Below, one piece after another: positions 17,798-26,940 of a stretch of DNA of 64,000 bases. The notes below the pieces were generated by a model. That model made no database searches. It was not told the origin of the DNA and saw only the letters and a list, made by a program, of their open reading frames with translations. This stretch comes from Formivibrio citricus. GTDB taxonomy: Bacteria; Pseudomonadota; Gammaproteobacteria; Burkholderiales; Chitinibacteraceae. Position numbers and translations under genes: made by a program. The DNA is taken from the NCBI RefSeq assembly GCF_900115065.1, contig NZ_FOVE01000011.1, positions 1 through 64,000 on the forward strand, read 5' to 3'. The first letter of the stretch is position 1; the number at the start of each line of letters is the position of its first letter.

Positions 17798-18409
17798 ATG
17801 TTCGCCATTATCCAGGCTGCAGGCTGGCCGATCTGGTTCATCATTTTTTCTTCGGTCGCTGCGTTGACCATCATCATCGAACGCTCCCTGACATTGCGCA
17901 AGTCGCAGGTGCTGCCGGCCGGGCTGCTGGCCAGGGTGGTGCAGGATTACCGCGCCAATGGCGTGTCGGCGGAAAAACTCTCGCAGTTGTCGGCTTCATC
18001 CCCGCTGGGACGGGTGCTTGCCGCCGGCCTGAAGAACGTGAAAAGCTCGCGCGAGATCATGAAGGAGTCGATCGAAGAGGTCGGCAGCGCGGTGGCGCAC
18101 GATCTGGAGCGCTATCTCTCCATGCTCGGCACGCTGGCTGCGGTCACTCCGCTCCTTGGCTTGTTCGGTACCGTGATCGGCATGATCGAAATCTTCGGCG
18201 CGCAAACGCCGGCGAGCGGCACCAATCCGGCTGCACTGGCGCACGGCATTTCGGTGGCGCTCTACAATACCGCGTTCGGCATCATGGTCGCCGTTCCGGC
18301 TCTGATGTTCTATCGCTTCTTCCGCTCGCTGGTGGATGGCTACATCGTTGAAATGGAACAGCAGGCCGTCAAGCTCGTGGAAGTGGTCCACGGCGAACGC
18401 AACAACTGA
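17798..18409 (+). CDS. exbB: ExbB/TolQ-type proton channel protein
   Basis: ExbB forms the pentameric inner-membrane proton channel that with ExbD energises TonB-dependent outer-membrane transport. It has 203 residues with membrane helices at about 12-32, 110-135 (containing TPLLGLFGTVIGMIEIF) and 155-175; the AHGISVALYNTAFG segment before the third helix is conserved. The start at 17798 puts the first helix near the N-terminus; the open frame further upstream is not conserved. exbD follows after 14 bp. No tonB is adjacent, so Tol rather than Ton coupling is possible. Confidence 0.92.
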   Translation: MFAIIQAAGWPIWFIIFSSVAALTIIIERSLTLRKSQVLPAGLLARVVQDYRANGVSAEKLSQLSASSPLGRVLAAGLKNVKSSREIMKESIEEVGSAVAHDLERYLSMLGTLAAVTPLLGLFGTVIGMIEIFGAQTPASGTNPAALAHGISVALYNTAFGIMVAVPALMFYRFFRSLVDGYIVEMEQQAVKLVEVVHGERNN

Positions 18410-18423
18410 GGCGGGCTTAGCAG

Positions 18424-18846
18424 ATGAAATTTCGCAAAGGCCGCATGCGCGAAGAGCCGGAAATCAACTTCGTACCGCTGATCGACGTGCTGCTCGTGGT
18501 GCTGATCTTCCTGATGGCCTCCACGACCTACTCGCGTTTTGCCGAGCTCAAGATCAATCTGCCCAAGGCGGAGGCAGAAAAGAGCGTTGAGCAGAAGCAG
18601 AACATCCAGGTGGCCGTGTCGGCAAACGGCCAGTATGCCGTGAACGATACCCCGGTCTCTTTTGCCGGGCCCGAGGAATTCGCGCTGGTGCTGCGCCGTG
18701 CTGCGGGCAGCAATCCCGATCCCATGGTGGTGATCAATGCCGATGCGCAGGCCAGCCACCAGAGCGTGGTGAACGTGATGGAGGCGGCGCGCGCGGCGGG
18801 GTTCGGCAAGCTGACCTTTGCCACGCAGACGAGCGCGGGCAAGTGA
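18424..18846 (+). CDS. exbD: ExbD/TolR-type biopolymer transport protein
   Basis: ExbD is the one-helix partner of ExbB. The N-terminal cytoplasmic segment EEPEINFVPLIDVLLVVLIF carries the membrane helix and the conserved proton-carrying Asp in PLIDVLL. The C-terminal periplasmic domain is typical. It has 140 residues and lies 14 bp after exbB. A short strong terminator comes just after the stop, before lpxK. Confidence 0.93.
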   Translation: MKFRKGRMREEPEINFVPLIDVLLVVLIFLMASTTYSRFAELKINLPKAEAEKSVEQKQNIQVAVSANGQYAVNDTPVSFAGPEEFALVLRRAAGSNPDPMVVINADAQASHQSVVNVMEAARAAGFGKLTFATQTSAGK

Positions 18847-18865
18847 CATACAGAAATATCAAGGG

Positions 18866-18887
18866 ACGGGGCGCAAGCCCCGTTTTT
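18866..18887 (+). terminator. Intrinsic terminator after exbBD, just before lpxK
   Basis: A 7-bp stem (18866-18872 with 18877-18883), a GCAA tetraloop and four to five T's. It ends only about seven bases before the lpxK start, so lpxK mRNA made from the exbBD promoter would have to read through it. Confidence 0.8.
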
Positions 18888-18894
18888 GTTTCGC

Positions 18895-19902
18895 ATGCGA
18901 TGGATTGAACGTACCTGGTATCGGCCGCTCTCCTTGCCGGCGCTGCTGCTCCTGCCGCTGGCGGGGCTCTTTGCGCTGATCGCGATGTTGCGCCGGGGGC
19001 TGTATCGCTGCGGCGTGCTCAAGGTGCAGCACCTGCCGGTGCCCGTCGTGGTCGTCGGTAACCTGACTGCCGGTGGCGCGGGCAAGACGCCGCTGACGCT
19101 GCATCTGGCGCAGCAACTGGCGGCACGTGGCTGGCATCCGGGCATCGTTTCGCGCGGCTATGGCGGCAAGAGCGTGACGCCTCTGGCTGTGGATGCGCAG
19201 ACCGATCCGGCGCTGTGCGGCGACGAGCCGCTGCTGTTGGCGCGCGCATCCGGCGTTCCGGTCTTCGTCTGCCCGGACCGTTTCGCGGCGGGACAGGCGC
19301 TGCTGATGGCGCTCCCGGATACCGACGTGATTCTCTGCGACGATGGTCTGCAGCATTACCGTCTGGCGCGGGATATCGAGCTGTGCGTGGTCGATGGCGC
19401 GCGGGGCTTCGGCAACCGTCTGCCGTTGCCGGCCGGGCCGTTGCGCGAACCGGTTTCGCGGCTGGATTCGGCCGATGCCGTCGTGGTCAACGGCGACGGC
19501 GATATGCTGCGGCATGAGCGGGCCTTTCGCATGAAACTCGAAGCCGGCCGGTTCTACCGGCTTGCCGACCGGCAAGTCTGCGAACAAGCGGAGCTGTCCG
19601 GAAAAACACTGGCAGCGGTGTGTGGAATCGGCAATCCAGCGCGCTTCTTTGCCACGCTGCGCGAACTGGGGTTGAACTTCAGCGAGCACCCTTTCCCGGA
19701 TCACCACGCCTTTGCGGCGGGAGATCTGCCCGATGCCGATCTGATTCTGGTCACGGAAAAGGATGCGGTAAAACTCGCGGCGCTGCCCGGCTTGGGCGCG
19801 CTCGGTGATAAAATCCGGGTTTTGCCGGTGCGTGCCCGGCTGGAACCCGATCTGGCCGGCTGGCTGGAAGAGAGAATACGTCATGGATGCAAAGCTGCTT
19901 GA
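18895..19902 (+). CDS. lpxK: Tetraacyldisaccharide 4'-kinase
   Basis: LpxK phosphorylates the 4' position of the lipid A disaccharide at the inner membrane. The 335-residue protein has an N-terminal membrane-associated helix (~12-35) and the Walker A segment [12 protein letters not shown] (56-67), with IVSRGYGG and DDGLQHYRL further on. The ATG at 18895 is preferred; an in-frame TTG lies three codons upstream inside the terminator T-run. It overlaps the Trm112-like gene by 20 bp. lpxK-Trm112-kdsB is a standard lipopolysaccharide core cluster. Confidence 0.95.
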   Translation: MRWIERTWYRPLSLPALLLLPLAGLFALIAMLRRGLYRCGVLKVQHLPVPVVVVGNLTAGGAGKTPLTLHLAQQLAARGWHPGIVSRGYGGKSVTPLAVDAQTDPALCGDEPLLLARASGVPVFVCPDRFAAGQALLMALPDTDVILCDDGLQHYRLARDIELCVVDGARGFGNRLPLPAGPLREPVSRLDSADAVVVNGDGDMLRHERAFRMKLEAGRFYRLADRQVCEQAELSGKTLAAVCGIGNPARFFATLRELGLNFSEHPFPDHHAFAAGDLPDADLILVTEKDAVKLAALPGLGALGDKIRVLPVRARLEPDLAGWLEERIRHGCKAA

Positions 19903-20068
19903 AATTCTGGTCTGCCCGGTCTGCAAAGGGCCGCTGGTCTTCGATAAGACCCGTCAGGAACTGATCTGCAAGGGGGACCGTCTGGCCTATCCGATCAAGG
20001 ATGGCATTCCGGTCATGCTGGAAGGCGAAGCGCGCGAACTGGCCGCGGACGAGGAAGTCCGTTCATGA
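19883..20068 (+). CDS. Trm112-family small protein (YcaR-like)
   Basis: This 61-residue protein begins [18 protein letters not shown], with one CxxC pair, then [18 protein letters not shown], the UPF0434/Trm112 signature. Bacterial members are nearly always encoded between lpxK and kdsB; their exact role is not settled. It overlaps lpxK by 20 bp and kdsB by 4 bp, so all three are translationally coupled. Confidence 0.92.
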   Translation: MDAKLLEILVCPVCKGPLVFDKTRQELICKGDRLAYPIKDGIPVMLEGEARELAADEEVRS

Positions 20069-20820
20069 GCTTTGTCGCGCTGATCCCGGCGCGGATGAAG
20101 TCCACGCGCCTGCCCGACAAACCGCTCGCCGACATCCACGGCAAGCCGATGGTCGTGCGCGTGGCCGAACGCGCCGCGCTTTCCGGGGCGAGCCGCGTTG
20201 TGGTCGCTGCGGACGATGCGCGCATCCTGGCCGCAGTGCAAGCGCACGGTTTCGAGGCGGTCATGACCCGGCTCGATCATGCCTCCGGTACGGAGCGCCT
20301 TGCCGAGGCCGCCGACCTGCTTGGCCTGACCGACGACACCATCGTGGTGAACGTGCAGGGCGACGAACCCCTGATCGATCCGCGCCTGATCGATGCCGTG
20401 GCGGCGCGACTGGCGGCCGATTCTGCTCTGCCGATGGCTACTGCGGCGCACCCCATCGAATCCGCAAGCGATTTCTTCAACCCGAACGTGGTCAAGGTCG
20501 TGCTCGACAAGGCCGGTCGGGCGCTGTATTTCAGCCGTGCGCCGATTCCCTGGGCGCGCGATACCTTTGCTGCCGACAAGACTGCGCTGCCAGCCGATCT
20601 CGGCGCGCTGCGCCATGTCGGCATCTACGCTTACCGCGCCGGCTTCCTGCGCGCCTATCGCAATCTGGAAGCTTCGCCGATCGAGGGCATCGAAGCGCTG
20701 GAACAGTTGCGCGTGCTCTGGCACGGGCACGGCATCGGTGTTTTCGTGACCGATCATGCCCCGGCGGCGGGGGTCGATACCCCGGAAGACCTGGAGCGGG
20801 TCCGGTTGGCATTCAAATAG
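20065..20820 (+). CDS. kdsB: 3-deoxy-manno-octulosonate cytidylyltransferase
   Basis: KdsB activates KDO with CTP to CMP-KDO for attachment to lipid A. The N-terminal nucleotide-binding segment [20 protein letters not shown] and the [16 protein letters not shown] motif with the Mg2+-binding Asp are diagnostic. The 251-residue length is standard. Its ATG overlaps the preceding stop by 4 bp. It ends the lpxK cluster; adk follows after 154 bp of repeat-like DNA. Confidence 0.95.
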   Translation: MSFVALIPARMKSTRLPDKPLADIHGKPMVVRVAERAALSGASRVVVAADDARILAAVQAHGFEAVMTRLDHASGTERLAEAADLLGLTDDTIVVNVQGDEPLIDPRLIDAVAARLAADSALPMATAAHPIESASDFFNPNVVKVVLDKAGRALYFSRAPIPWARDTFAADKTALPADLGALRHVGIYAYRAGFLRAYRNLEASPIEGIEALEQLRVLWHGHGIGVFVTDHAPAAGVDTPEDLERVRLAFK

Positions 20821-20833
20821 AACAAAACATTGA

Positions 20834-21631
<798 letters not shown>

Positions 21632-21638
21632 TCGATAC

Positions 21639-21712
21639 TGTGGGAGCGGATGCAATCCGCGATAAGGTGGCAGTTTGAAGTGTCATGTTCGCGGATTGCA
21701 TCCGCTCCCACA
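21639..21712. repeat. Large perfect inverted repeat after adk
   Basis: Two perfect 24-nt arms (21639-21662 and 21689-21712), beginning TGTGGGAGCGG, flank a 26-nt spacer. It starts eight bases after the adk stop. The GTGGGAGCGG...CCGCTCCCAC pattern resembles a REP-type palindrome frequent in Pseudomonas and relatives. It can act as an mRNA 3'-end stabiliser or terminator. Confidence 0.85.
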
Positions 21713-21743
21713 TCGTTTCCAATAAGCTTGGCAATCTCAGTCG

Positions 21744-21822
21744 GCGTAGGCCGGATAAGCCCCAGGCGCCATCCGACGCATGAAATACAAACGTCGGAAG
21801 GCGCTTCGCTTTTCCGACCTAC
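21744..21822. repeat. Pair of REP-like palindromes in opposite orientation
   Basis: The first unit (21744-21779) reads GCGTAGGCCGGAT...ATCCGACGC, the second (21791-21822) ACGTCGGAA...TTCCGACCTAC. Both resemble classic REP units (GTAGG-C/TCGGA...TCCGAC) and face each other, like a small BIME. No REP-associated RAYT transposase gene lies in the window. Confidence 0.7.
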
Positions 21823-21840
21823 TCGCTCTCTGTGCCTCAG

Positions 21841-21855
21841 TGTCTCTGTGGTGAG
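21841..21855 (+). repeat. CTCTGTGGTGAG motif overlapping the hydroxylase ribosome-binding site
   Basis: The 15-nt motif TGTCTCTGTGGTGAG is identical to 20912-20926. It ends 9 bp before the ATG at 21865, and its GGTGAG is the only Shine-Dalgarno-like sequence there. Confidence 0.55.
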
Positions 21856-21864
21856 TGATTTTGG

Positions 21865-23037
21865 ATGAGTGAATTCGACACCGATATCCTGATCGTGGGC
21901 GGTGGCCTCGTCGGCGCCGCGTTGGCGCTGGCGCTGAAAGATTCGCCGTACTCGGTGCTGCTGCTCGAAGGCAGTCCACTGGAGCAGACCTTTGCGCCGG
22001 AAAGCTGGGATTCGCGCATCTATGCGATCAACGGCGCCAGCCGGCGCTGGCTGGAAGACATCGGAGCCTGGCAGGGCATGGATCGTCAGCGGTTGCTGGC
22101 CGTGCAGGCCATGCAGATTTTCTGCGACGAAGGCGCAGCGCTGCGCTTCGAGGCGCTGGAAGCCGGGTTGCCGCAACTTGCCACGATCCTGGAAAGCCGC
22201 GAGCTGCAACGGGCGCTGTGGCAGGGACTGGAAGGCGCAGCCAATGTCTCGCTGCTCACCGCCGTGCAGGCCGTGCAGTTGACGGTCGAGCCCGATGTCG
22301 CCCGCCTTGAGCTGACCGATGGCCGCAGCTTGTCGGCGCGGCTCGTGATCGGTGCTGATGGCGCGCAATCGTGGGTGCGCCGCCAACTGGGCATCGAGCC
22401 GCAGACCCATGACTACCGGCAGTTCGGCGTCGTGGCGAATTTCGCCGTCGAGCGCGCTCATCGCGGCTGCGCATTCCAGTGGTTCCGCGAGGATGGCGTG
22501 CTGGCCTGGCTGCCGTTGCCGGGCGACCGTATCTCGATGGTCTGGTCGTGCCCGGAAAGCCTGAAAGACGAACTGCTGGCGCTGGATGGCGAGCTACTCG
22601 CAGCGCGGGTGGCGGAAGCGGGCGGCGGCAAACTAGGCCGCTTGCAAACGATCACCCCGCCAGCGGCATTTCCCTTGCGTCTCAATCATGTCCCGCACAT
22701 CGTTACACCGCGCGTGGCGCTGGTCGGCGATGCCGCTCATACCGTGCATCCGCTCGCCGGTCAGGGCGTCAACCTTGGATTTGGCGATGCCGCGGAACTT
22801 GCTGGCATACTGCTTGCCGAAGAAGTGTGCCGCTGCGGTGATTTGAGCGTGTTGCGGCGTTACGAGCGGGCGCGGCGCGAACCGGTGTATCTGATGCAGG
22901 GCTTGTGTCACGGGCTGCAGCAATTGTTCAATAACAAGAATCCGTTCCTCAAGGCCGCGCGGAATTTCGGTCTGGGGACGGCCAACCAGTCGGAATGGCT
23001 GAAACGGCAACTCATTCGCCAGGCTGAGAACTACTGA
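21865..23037 (+). CDS. UbiH/UbiF/VisC-family FAD-dependent hydroxylase
   Basis: This 390-residue class A flavoprotein monooxygenase very probably hydroxylates the ubiquinone precursor ring. The FAD dinucleotide fold starts ILIVGGGLVGAA (8-19), RLVIGADGAQSWVR is the DG motif, and GDAAHTVHPLAGQGVNLG near the C-terminal third is the UbiH-family signature. Several paralogues (UbiH, UbiI, UbiF, UbiM) differ in ring position, and I cannot tell which this is. The start is ATG at 21865 with a weak ribosome site provided by a repeat. dsbC follows after 12 bp, so both are probably co-transcribed. Confidence 0.88.
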   Translation: MSEFDTDILIVGGGLVGAALALALKDSPYSVLLLEGSPLEQTFAPESWDSRIYAINGASRRWLEDIGAWQGMDRQRLLAVQAMQIFCDEGAALRFEALEAGLPQLATILESRELQRALWQGLEGAANVSLLTAVQAVQLTVEPDVARLELTDGRSLSARLVIGADGAQSWVRRQLGIEPQTHDYRQFGVVANFAVERAHRGCAFQWFREDGVLAWLPLPGDRISMVWSCPESLKDELLALDGELLAARVAEAGGGKLGRLQTITPPAAFPLRLNHVPHIVTPRVALVGDAAHTVHPLAGQGVNLGFGDAAELAGILLAEEVCRCGDLSVLRRYERARREPVYLMQGLCHGLQQLFNNKNPFLKAARNFGLGTANQSEWLKRQLIRQAENY

Positions 23038-23049
23038 CAAGGAAAAAAC

Positions 23050-23799
23050 ATGAATCTCAAACAACTGAGCCGCAGTTTGGTCGCCGCCGGCCTGATCGGG
23101 CTGACTGCCTGCTCCGCTTCGGCCGAAAGCCCCAAGCAGCAGATGGAAGCCGTCAAGGCCACGCTGGCCAAGCAGTTGCAGGGCAAGGAAATCACTGCGG
23201 TGAATGCCTCGCCGATGAAGGGTGTCTTCGAGGTGGTGCTGGCCGGCAACATGATCGTCTATACCGATGCCAAGGCCGAGTTTCTGATCTTCGGCGACAT
23301 GGTGGATGTGGCCAAGCGCAAGAGCGTGACGGAAGAGCGCATGGCTGAGCTGCGCAAGGTCGATTTCTCCAAGCTGCCGCTGGAGCAGGCCGTGAAGGTC
23401 GTGCGCGGCGACGGTAGCCGCCAATTGGCGGTGTTTTCCGATCCGGATTGTCCGTTCTGCAAGAAGCTGGAGCAGGAAGGGCTCAAGGATCTGAAGAATG
23501 TCACCATTTATACCTTCCTGATGCCGCTGGCGCAGTTGCACCCGGATGCCGCGCGCAAGTCGCGCCTGATCTGGTGCGCGCCGGACCGCGCTGCAGCCTG
23601 GACCAACTGGGCGTTGAACGGCAAGCTGCCGGAAGGCAAGGGCGATTGCGAAAACCCGGTGGAAAAGAATATCCAGCTCGGTGAAAAGCTCGGCATCAAC
23701 GGTACGCCGGGGCTGGTGTTCTCCAGCGGACGCCTGGTGCCGGGCGCGATTCCTGGTGAGCAGATCGAATCGTTGCTCGGGGAAAACAAGCAACAATAA
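23050..23799 (+). CDS. dsbC: Thiol:disulfide interchange protein DsbC
   Basis: DsbC is the periplasmic disulfide isomerase kept reduced by DsbD. It has an N-terminal signal (~1-25), a dimerisation domain (~27-90) and a thioredoxin-like domain with the active site CPFC at Cys134-Cys137 and cis-Pro motif NGTPG. A second Cys pair (near LIWCAPDR and GDCENP) matches the structural disulfide of the family. The signal peptide contains LTAC at 18-21, which fits a lipobox, so it may be a lipoprotein; processing after a later Ala is the alternative. A strong terminator follows 17 bp after the stop. Confidence 0.93.
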   Translation: MNLKQLSRSLVAAGLIGLTACSASAESPKQQMEAVKATLAKQLQGKEITAVNASPMKGVFEVVLAGNMIVYTDAKAEFLIFGDMVDVAKRKSVTEERMAELRKVDFSKLPLEQAVKVVRGDGSRQLAVFSDPDCPFCKKLEQEGLKDLKNVTIYTFLMPLAQLHPDAARKSRLIWCAPDRAAAWTNWALNGKLPEGKGDCENPVEKNIQLGEKLGINGTPGLVFSSGRLVPGAIPGEQIESLLGENKQQ

Positions 23800-23815
23800 C
23801 CCGTGTTTCTCTCAA

Positions 23816-23847
23816 CAAAAACGGCGCACATCGAGGCGCCGTTTTTG
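23816..23847. terminator. Intrinsic terminator after dsbC
   Basis: A perfect 12-bp stem (23816-23827 with 23836-23847), 8-nt loop and T-rich 3' arm. It closes the hydroxylase-dsbC unit. Confidence 0.9.
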
Positions 23848-23916
23848 TATTTGTTTCGTACCAAAGCCCTGTCATACTCCGTGCAACAGCTTCCATCCCG
23901 GACTCCGAACGGAATC

Positions 23917-24699
23917 ATGTCGAAAAAAAACCATCTTTTCCTCCTGTCCGTCTTGCTGGCGCTGACTGCAAGGGTGCAGGCGGTTGAATTCACGGTCCAT
24001 GCCTCGCCGATCGGCGAATACATGGTCAGGATCGGACCGACGCTGGAAGAATCGACCGGATTGATGATGGAGATCGCGGCCGGGGCTTTCAGGCGCGCCG
24101 GTTTGCCGGTGAAGGTTGCACCGCCCGTGCCGTGGGCGCGGGCGCAAATAGAGGCAAAGGACGCACCGGGGGCCATTCTGGTCCTGTTGGCGCGAACCCC
24201 GGAACGGGAAGGACAATGGCGGTGGTTGTCCATGATCTACACCGACAAGGTGTACGCCTATACCCTGAAAGGTCGCCACGTTTATTCGAGCTATGGGGAG
24301 ATCGGGGCCAGGAAGGCGCGGGTGGCAGTCAAGCTCGGCAGCGCTTCGGAATCTTTTCTCAAGAATTCCGGCGCTGCGCTGGATTCGGCACCCGATACCG
24401 ACCGGAACTTCATGAAACTGCTTTCGGGGCGGGTCGACGTATTGCTGACCCAGCGCATGGAGGCCGACCCGGCCATCAAGGCGATGCTGAATGGCCGATA
24501 CAAGGACGAGTTCCTGCCGCATATCGGCGAGCTTCAGCGCACGACGATTGCCGATCTTCCGCTCTGGTTCGTGACTTCCCGCCAAACCCCGGAAGCCGAT
24601 GCCCAGCGGCTGCAAGAAGCCCTGGAGCGCTTCAAGCGCACTCCCGAATATCGGGCGATCATCAGGAAATACGAGGCTAGTGGTCTGCCCCGTAAATAA
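23917..24699 (+). CDS. Periplasmic solute-binding protein, family 3 type
   Basis: From the ATG at 23917 the 260-residue protein starts with a Lys-rich, hydrophobic signal peptide (~1-22, ending VQA). Then comes a PBPb-type fold: an N-lobe with GLMMEIAAGAFRRAGLPVKV and PWARAQ, a C-terminal part with FMKLLSGRVDVLL and a final helix of the type RFKRTPEYRAIIRKYE. Such stand-alone proteins bind amino acids or other small ligands; no ABC permease genes are adjacent and the ligand is unknown. The last seven codons (24677-24697) form the left arm of a perfect 21-bp inverted repeat, so the C-terminus may have been shaped by repeat element E. Confidence 0.8.
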   Translation: MSKKNHLFLLSVLLALTARVQAVEFTVHASPIGEYMVRIGPTLEESTGLMMEIAAGAFRRAGLPVKVAPPVPWARAQIEAKDAPGAILVLLARTPEREGQWRWLSMIYTDKVYAYTLKGRHVYSSYGEIGARKARVAVKLGSASESFLKNSGAALDSAPDTDRNFMKLLSGRVDVLLTQRMEADPAIKAMLNGRYKDEFLPHIGELQRTTIADLPLWFVTSRQTPEADAQRLQEALERFKRTPEYRAIIRKYEASGLPRK

Positions 24700-24841
24700 C
24701 GAAACATGAAAACTTGTCTTTGTCCGTCTGGCGTTGTTGCTCATCCTCGCGATAGCTGGCTATCGCTGCGGTTCGCGCCTACCCAGCCGTACAAATCCGG
24801 CGCTTTCATTATGTTCCGCCATTTACGGGGCAGACCACTAG
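24677..24841 (+). repeat. Structured repeat element, copy E (perfect 21-bp outer arms)
   Basis: Outer arms 24677-24697 and 24821-24841 are perfect inverted repeats of 21 nt. Between them: 45 nt, ATCCTC (24743-24748), central hairpin GCGATAG/CTATCGC (24749-24755 with 24760-24766), TGCGG, then 49 nt. The arrangement matches copies A, B and D, while the stem sequences are its own. The left arm is the 3' end of the solute-binding gene and reaches its stop codon. The gap is convergent with the aldo-keto reductase. Confidence 0.75.
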
Positions 24842-24878
24842 GCTTTCAATGCTAGGGCGTTGAAACACCACGGAAAAG

Positions 24879-24905
24879 AAAACGGCGCAGTTCTTGCGCC
24901 GTTTT
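24879..24905. terminator. Intrinsic terminator at the end of the aldo-keto reductase gene
   Basis: A perfect 11-bp stem (24879-24889 with 24895-24905), 5-nt loop, ending three bases from the TAG stop of the minus-strand gene. T-rich sequence follows on both strands. Confidence 0.88.
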
Positions 24906-24907
24906 TT

Positions 24908-25945
24908 CTACATTGCCGGGCTCGGGCTTTTGCGGTGGATCGCCTCGACGGCGGCTTCCAGGTCCGGAGTGAGCGTCACTTCTTGGCAGGACAGATTTTC
25001 TTCGAGTTGTGCCATGCTGGTCGCGCCGATGATGGTGCTGGCCACGTACCAGCGCCGGGTTGCCCAGGCGAGCGCGAGTTGCGCCGGCGTCAGCCCGTGT
25101 GCGCGTGCGAGTTCGGCATAGGCGGCAACCGCGCCGTTCACTTCCGGCTTGCGGTAGCGGATGCCGAATTGCGGGAACTGCGACATGCGGCCCGGCGCCT
25201 GCTCGTGGCCAACGTATTTCCCGGACAGCAGGCCGAAGGCGAGCGGGCTGTAGGCCAGCAGGCTGACCTGTTCGCGGTGGCAGGTTTCCACCAGTCCGGC
25301 TTCGAAGGTGCGGTTGATCAGGTTGAATACGTTCTGGATCGTGGCGATGCGCGGTAATCCCGATTCGCGCGCCAGTCGCGCGCATTCGCTTACGCCCCAC
25401 GGCGTTTCGTTGGAAACGCCCACGTAGCGCACCTTGCCGGCGGCGACGAGCTCGCCCAGTGCTGCAAGCTGCTCTTCGAGCGTTGGCGTATCCGGCTTTT
25501 CCCTGCTCGGGTCGTAGTAGGTCTCGCCGAACATCGGCACCGAACGGGCCGGCCAGTGGATCTGGTACAGGTCGAGATAATCGGTCTGCAGACGTTCGAG
25601 CGATGCATTGCAGGCTTCGACGATCTGGGCGCGGGTCAGTTGCGGCCCGCCGCGCATCCATTCCAGGCCACGGTTGGGGCCGGCGACCTTGGTGGCGACG
25701 ATGACCTTGTCGCGCGGCTGTTTTTTCAGCCAGGTGCCGACGATGCGTTCCGTGGCGCCTTGCGTTTGCGCTTTGGCCGGGACCGGATACATCTCGGCGG
25801 TGTCGATGAAGTTGATGCCGGCGGCCATGGCGCGGTCGAGCTGGGCGTGACCTTCTGCTTCGCTGTTCTGCTCGCCGAAAGTCATGGTGCCAAGGCAGAG
25901 ACGGGAGACGCTGAGATCAGTTCCCGGCAGCGTGAGGTAATGCAT
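24908..25945 (-). CDS. Aldo/keto reductase (Tas-like)
   Basis: This 345-residue NADPH-dependent (beta/alpha)8 oxidoreductase resembles E. coli Tas. The catalytic tetrad is visible: Asp in NFIDTAEMY, Tyr in the same motif, Lys in VATKVAG and His in QIHWP. The C-terminal ASTIIGATSMAQLEEN binds the cofactor phosphate. The ATG at 25945 with AAGGAG nine bases upstream is chosen; the frame runs further back inside the neighbouring gene without homology. It overlaps the TraB/GumN gene by 29 bp. The physiological substrate cannot be told. Confidence 0.9.
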   Translation of the reverse strand: MHYLTLPGTDLSVSRLCLGTMTFGEQNSEAEGHAQLDRAMAAGINFIDTAEMYPVPAKAQTQGATERIVGTWLKKQPRDKVIVATKVAGPNRGLEWMRGGPQLTRAQIVEACNASLERLQTDYLDLYQIHWPARSVPMFGETYYDPSREKPDTPTLEEQLAALGELVAAGKVRYVGVSNETPWGVSECARLARESGLPRIATIQNVFNLINRTFEAGLVETCHREQVSLLAYSPLAFGLLSGKYVGHEQAPGRMSQFPQFGIRYRKPEVNGAVAAYAELARAHGLTPAQLALAWATRRWYVASTIIGATSMAQLEENLSCQEVTLTPDLEAAVEAIHRKSPSPAM

Positions 25946-26885
25946 GGGAGGGCTCCTTCTGCGGAAGAGGGGTCGTCGTTGCAGGGCGGTGCGTTGGCGT
26001 GATGCGGTAGCCTTGTGTCCGCAGGAGCGCAATCAACCCTTCCGGCCCGGGCAGGTGCAGGGCGCCGACGGCAACGAAGGCGCCGCCGTTGGCCAGTATC
26101 GGTTGCAGGCGCTGGGCCATGCGCTGGTTGCGTACTTCGTTCATTTCCCGCATCCAGCTCCTGGCCCATGCACGGTCTTCTTCCGGTACGGAATCGTCGG
26201 TGGACAGACTCAGCGCCAGCAGGGCCGACAGGTCGCCACGCCGGTAGGCGGCGATCAACTCGCCGAACAGCCTGGATTCTTCCTGCGGATGGTCGAGCTG
26301 GAAGCGGATCAGGCGCTGCAGTTGATTCGGGTCGATATGCTTGAACAGCGCCAGTTGTTCCTCGGCGGTTTCCAGCCCGCGGTTGGCCAGTTTTTTCTGT
26401 TTGGCCAGACTGGCAATCTGCATGTCCAGAGGCAGGACGGCATTCTCCTGAGGGGCGGGCAGGGCGAGGAGCATCCAGGCGGCCCAGGGCTGCAGCCCGG
26501 CTACGAACGGTTCCGGGTAGCCATGTCTGGCCAGTGCGGCAGCCAGTCGCGCGAAATCGCGTTCGCCCAGCAGTGTCGGGAGCGGCTTGTTGGGTGCCTG
26601 CATTTCCTTGACGACGGCGAGCATTTCGCTGCCGTCGTCCAGCTTGATCTCGGTGATGACCGTTTGGGCGTCGGCCAGTGCCTGGCTGGCCTCTTGCGGC
26701 AAACGGGCAACTTCCGGATCGGAGAGGTGGATGGTGCCGAACAGCCAGGAAGGTACAAGGCCGGGGCGCTCGATTTTCCAGAGCAGGCCGGTTTGGGTTT
26801 CGGCTGGTGTGGTTTCTGCCGCAGAAAAGGAGGTTGTCAGCAGCAGGGAGCAAAACAGGGCAAGCCAGGTACGCCAAAGCAACAT
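25917..26885 (-). CDS. TraB/GumN family protein, exported
   Basis: This 322-residue protein has an N-terminal signal peptide (~1-23, ending SAAE). The family marks are LFGTIHL (48-54) and, near the C-terminus, the VAVGALHLPGPEGL motif; the GxxH pair is proposed to bind metal, as in the distantly related TIKI proteases. Activity in bacteria is not established. The gene lies directly upstream of the aldo-keto reductase with overlapping reading frames, and 55 bp downstream of lptM on the same strand. Confidence 0.85.
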   Translation of the reverse strand: MLLWRTWLALFCSLLLTTSFSAAETTPAETQTGLLWKIERPGLVPSWLFGTIHLSDPEVARLPQEASQALADAQTVITEIKLDDGSEMLAVVKEMQAPNKPLPTLLGERDFARLAAALARHGYPEPFVAGLQPWAAWMLLALPAPQENAVLPLDMQIASLAKQKKLANRGLETAEEQLALFKHIDPNQLQRLIRFQLDHPQEESRLFGELIAAYRRGDLSALLALSLSTDDSVPEEDRAWARSWMREMNEVRNQRMAQRLQPILANGGAFVAVGALHLPGPEGLIALLRTQGYRITPTHRPATTTPLPQKEPSHALPHAAGN

Positions 26886-26940
26886 GATCGACTCCGGTTG
26901 GGCGATTGGCTACCGCCTTGCGGCGGGGGCCTGGTGGTTA

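Noticed and set aside
24677..24841. Insertion sequence with terminal inverted repeats
   Set aside because: The 123-nt interior has no transposase, there is no target-site direct repeat, and the arms differ from those of sister copies.
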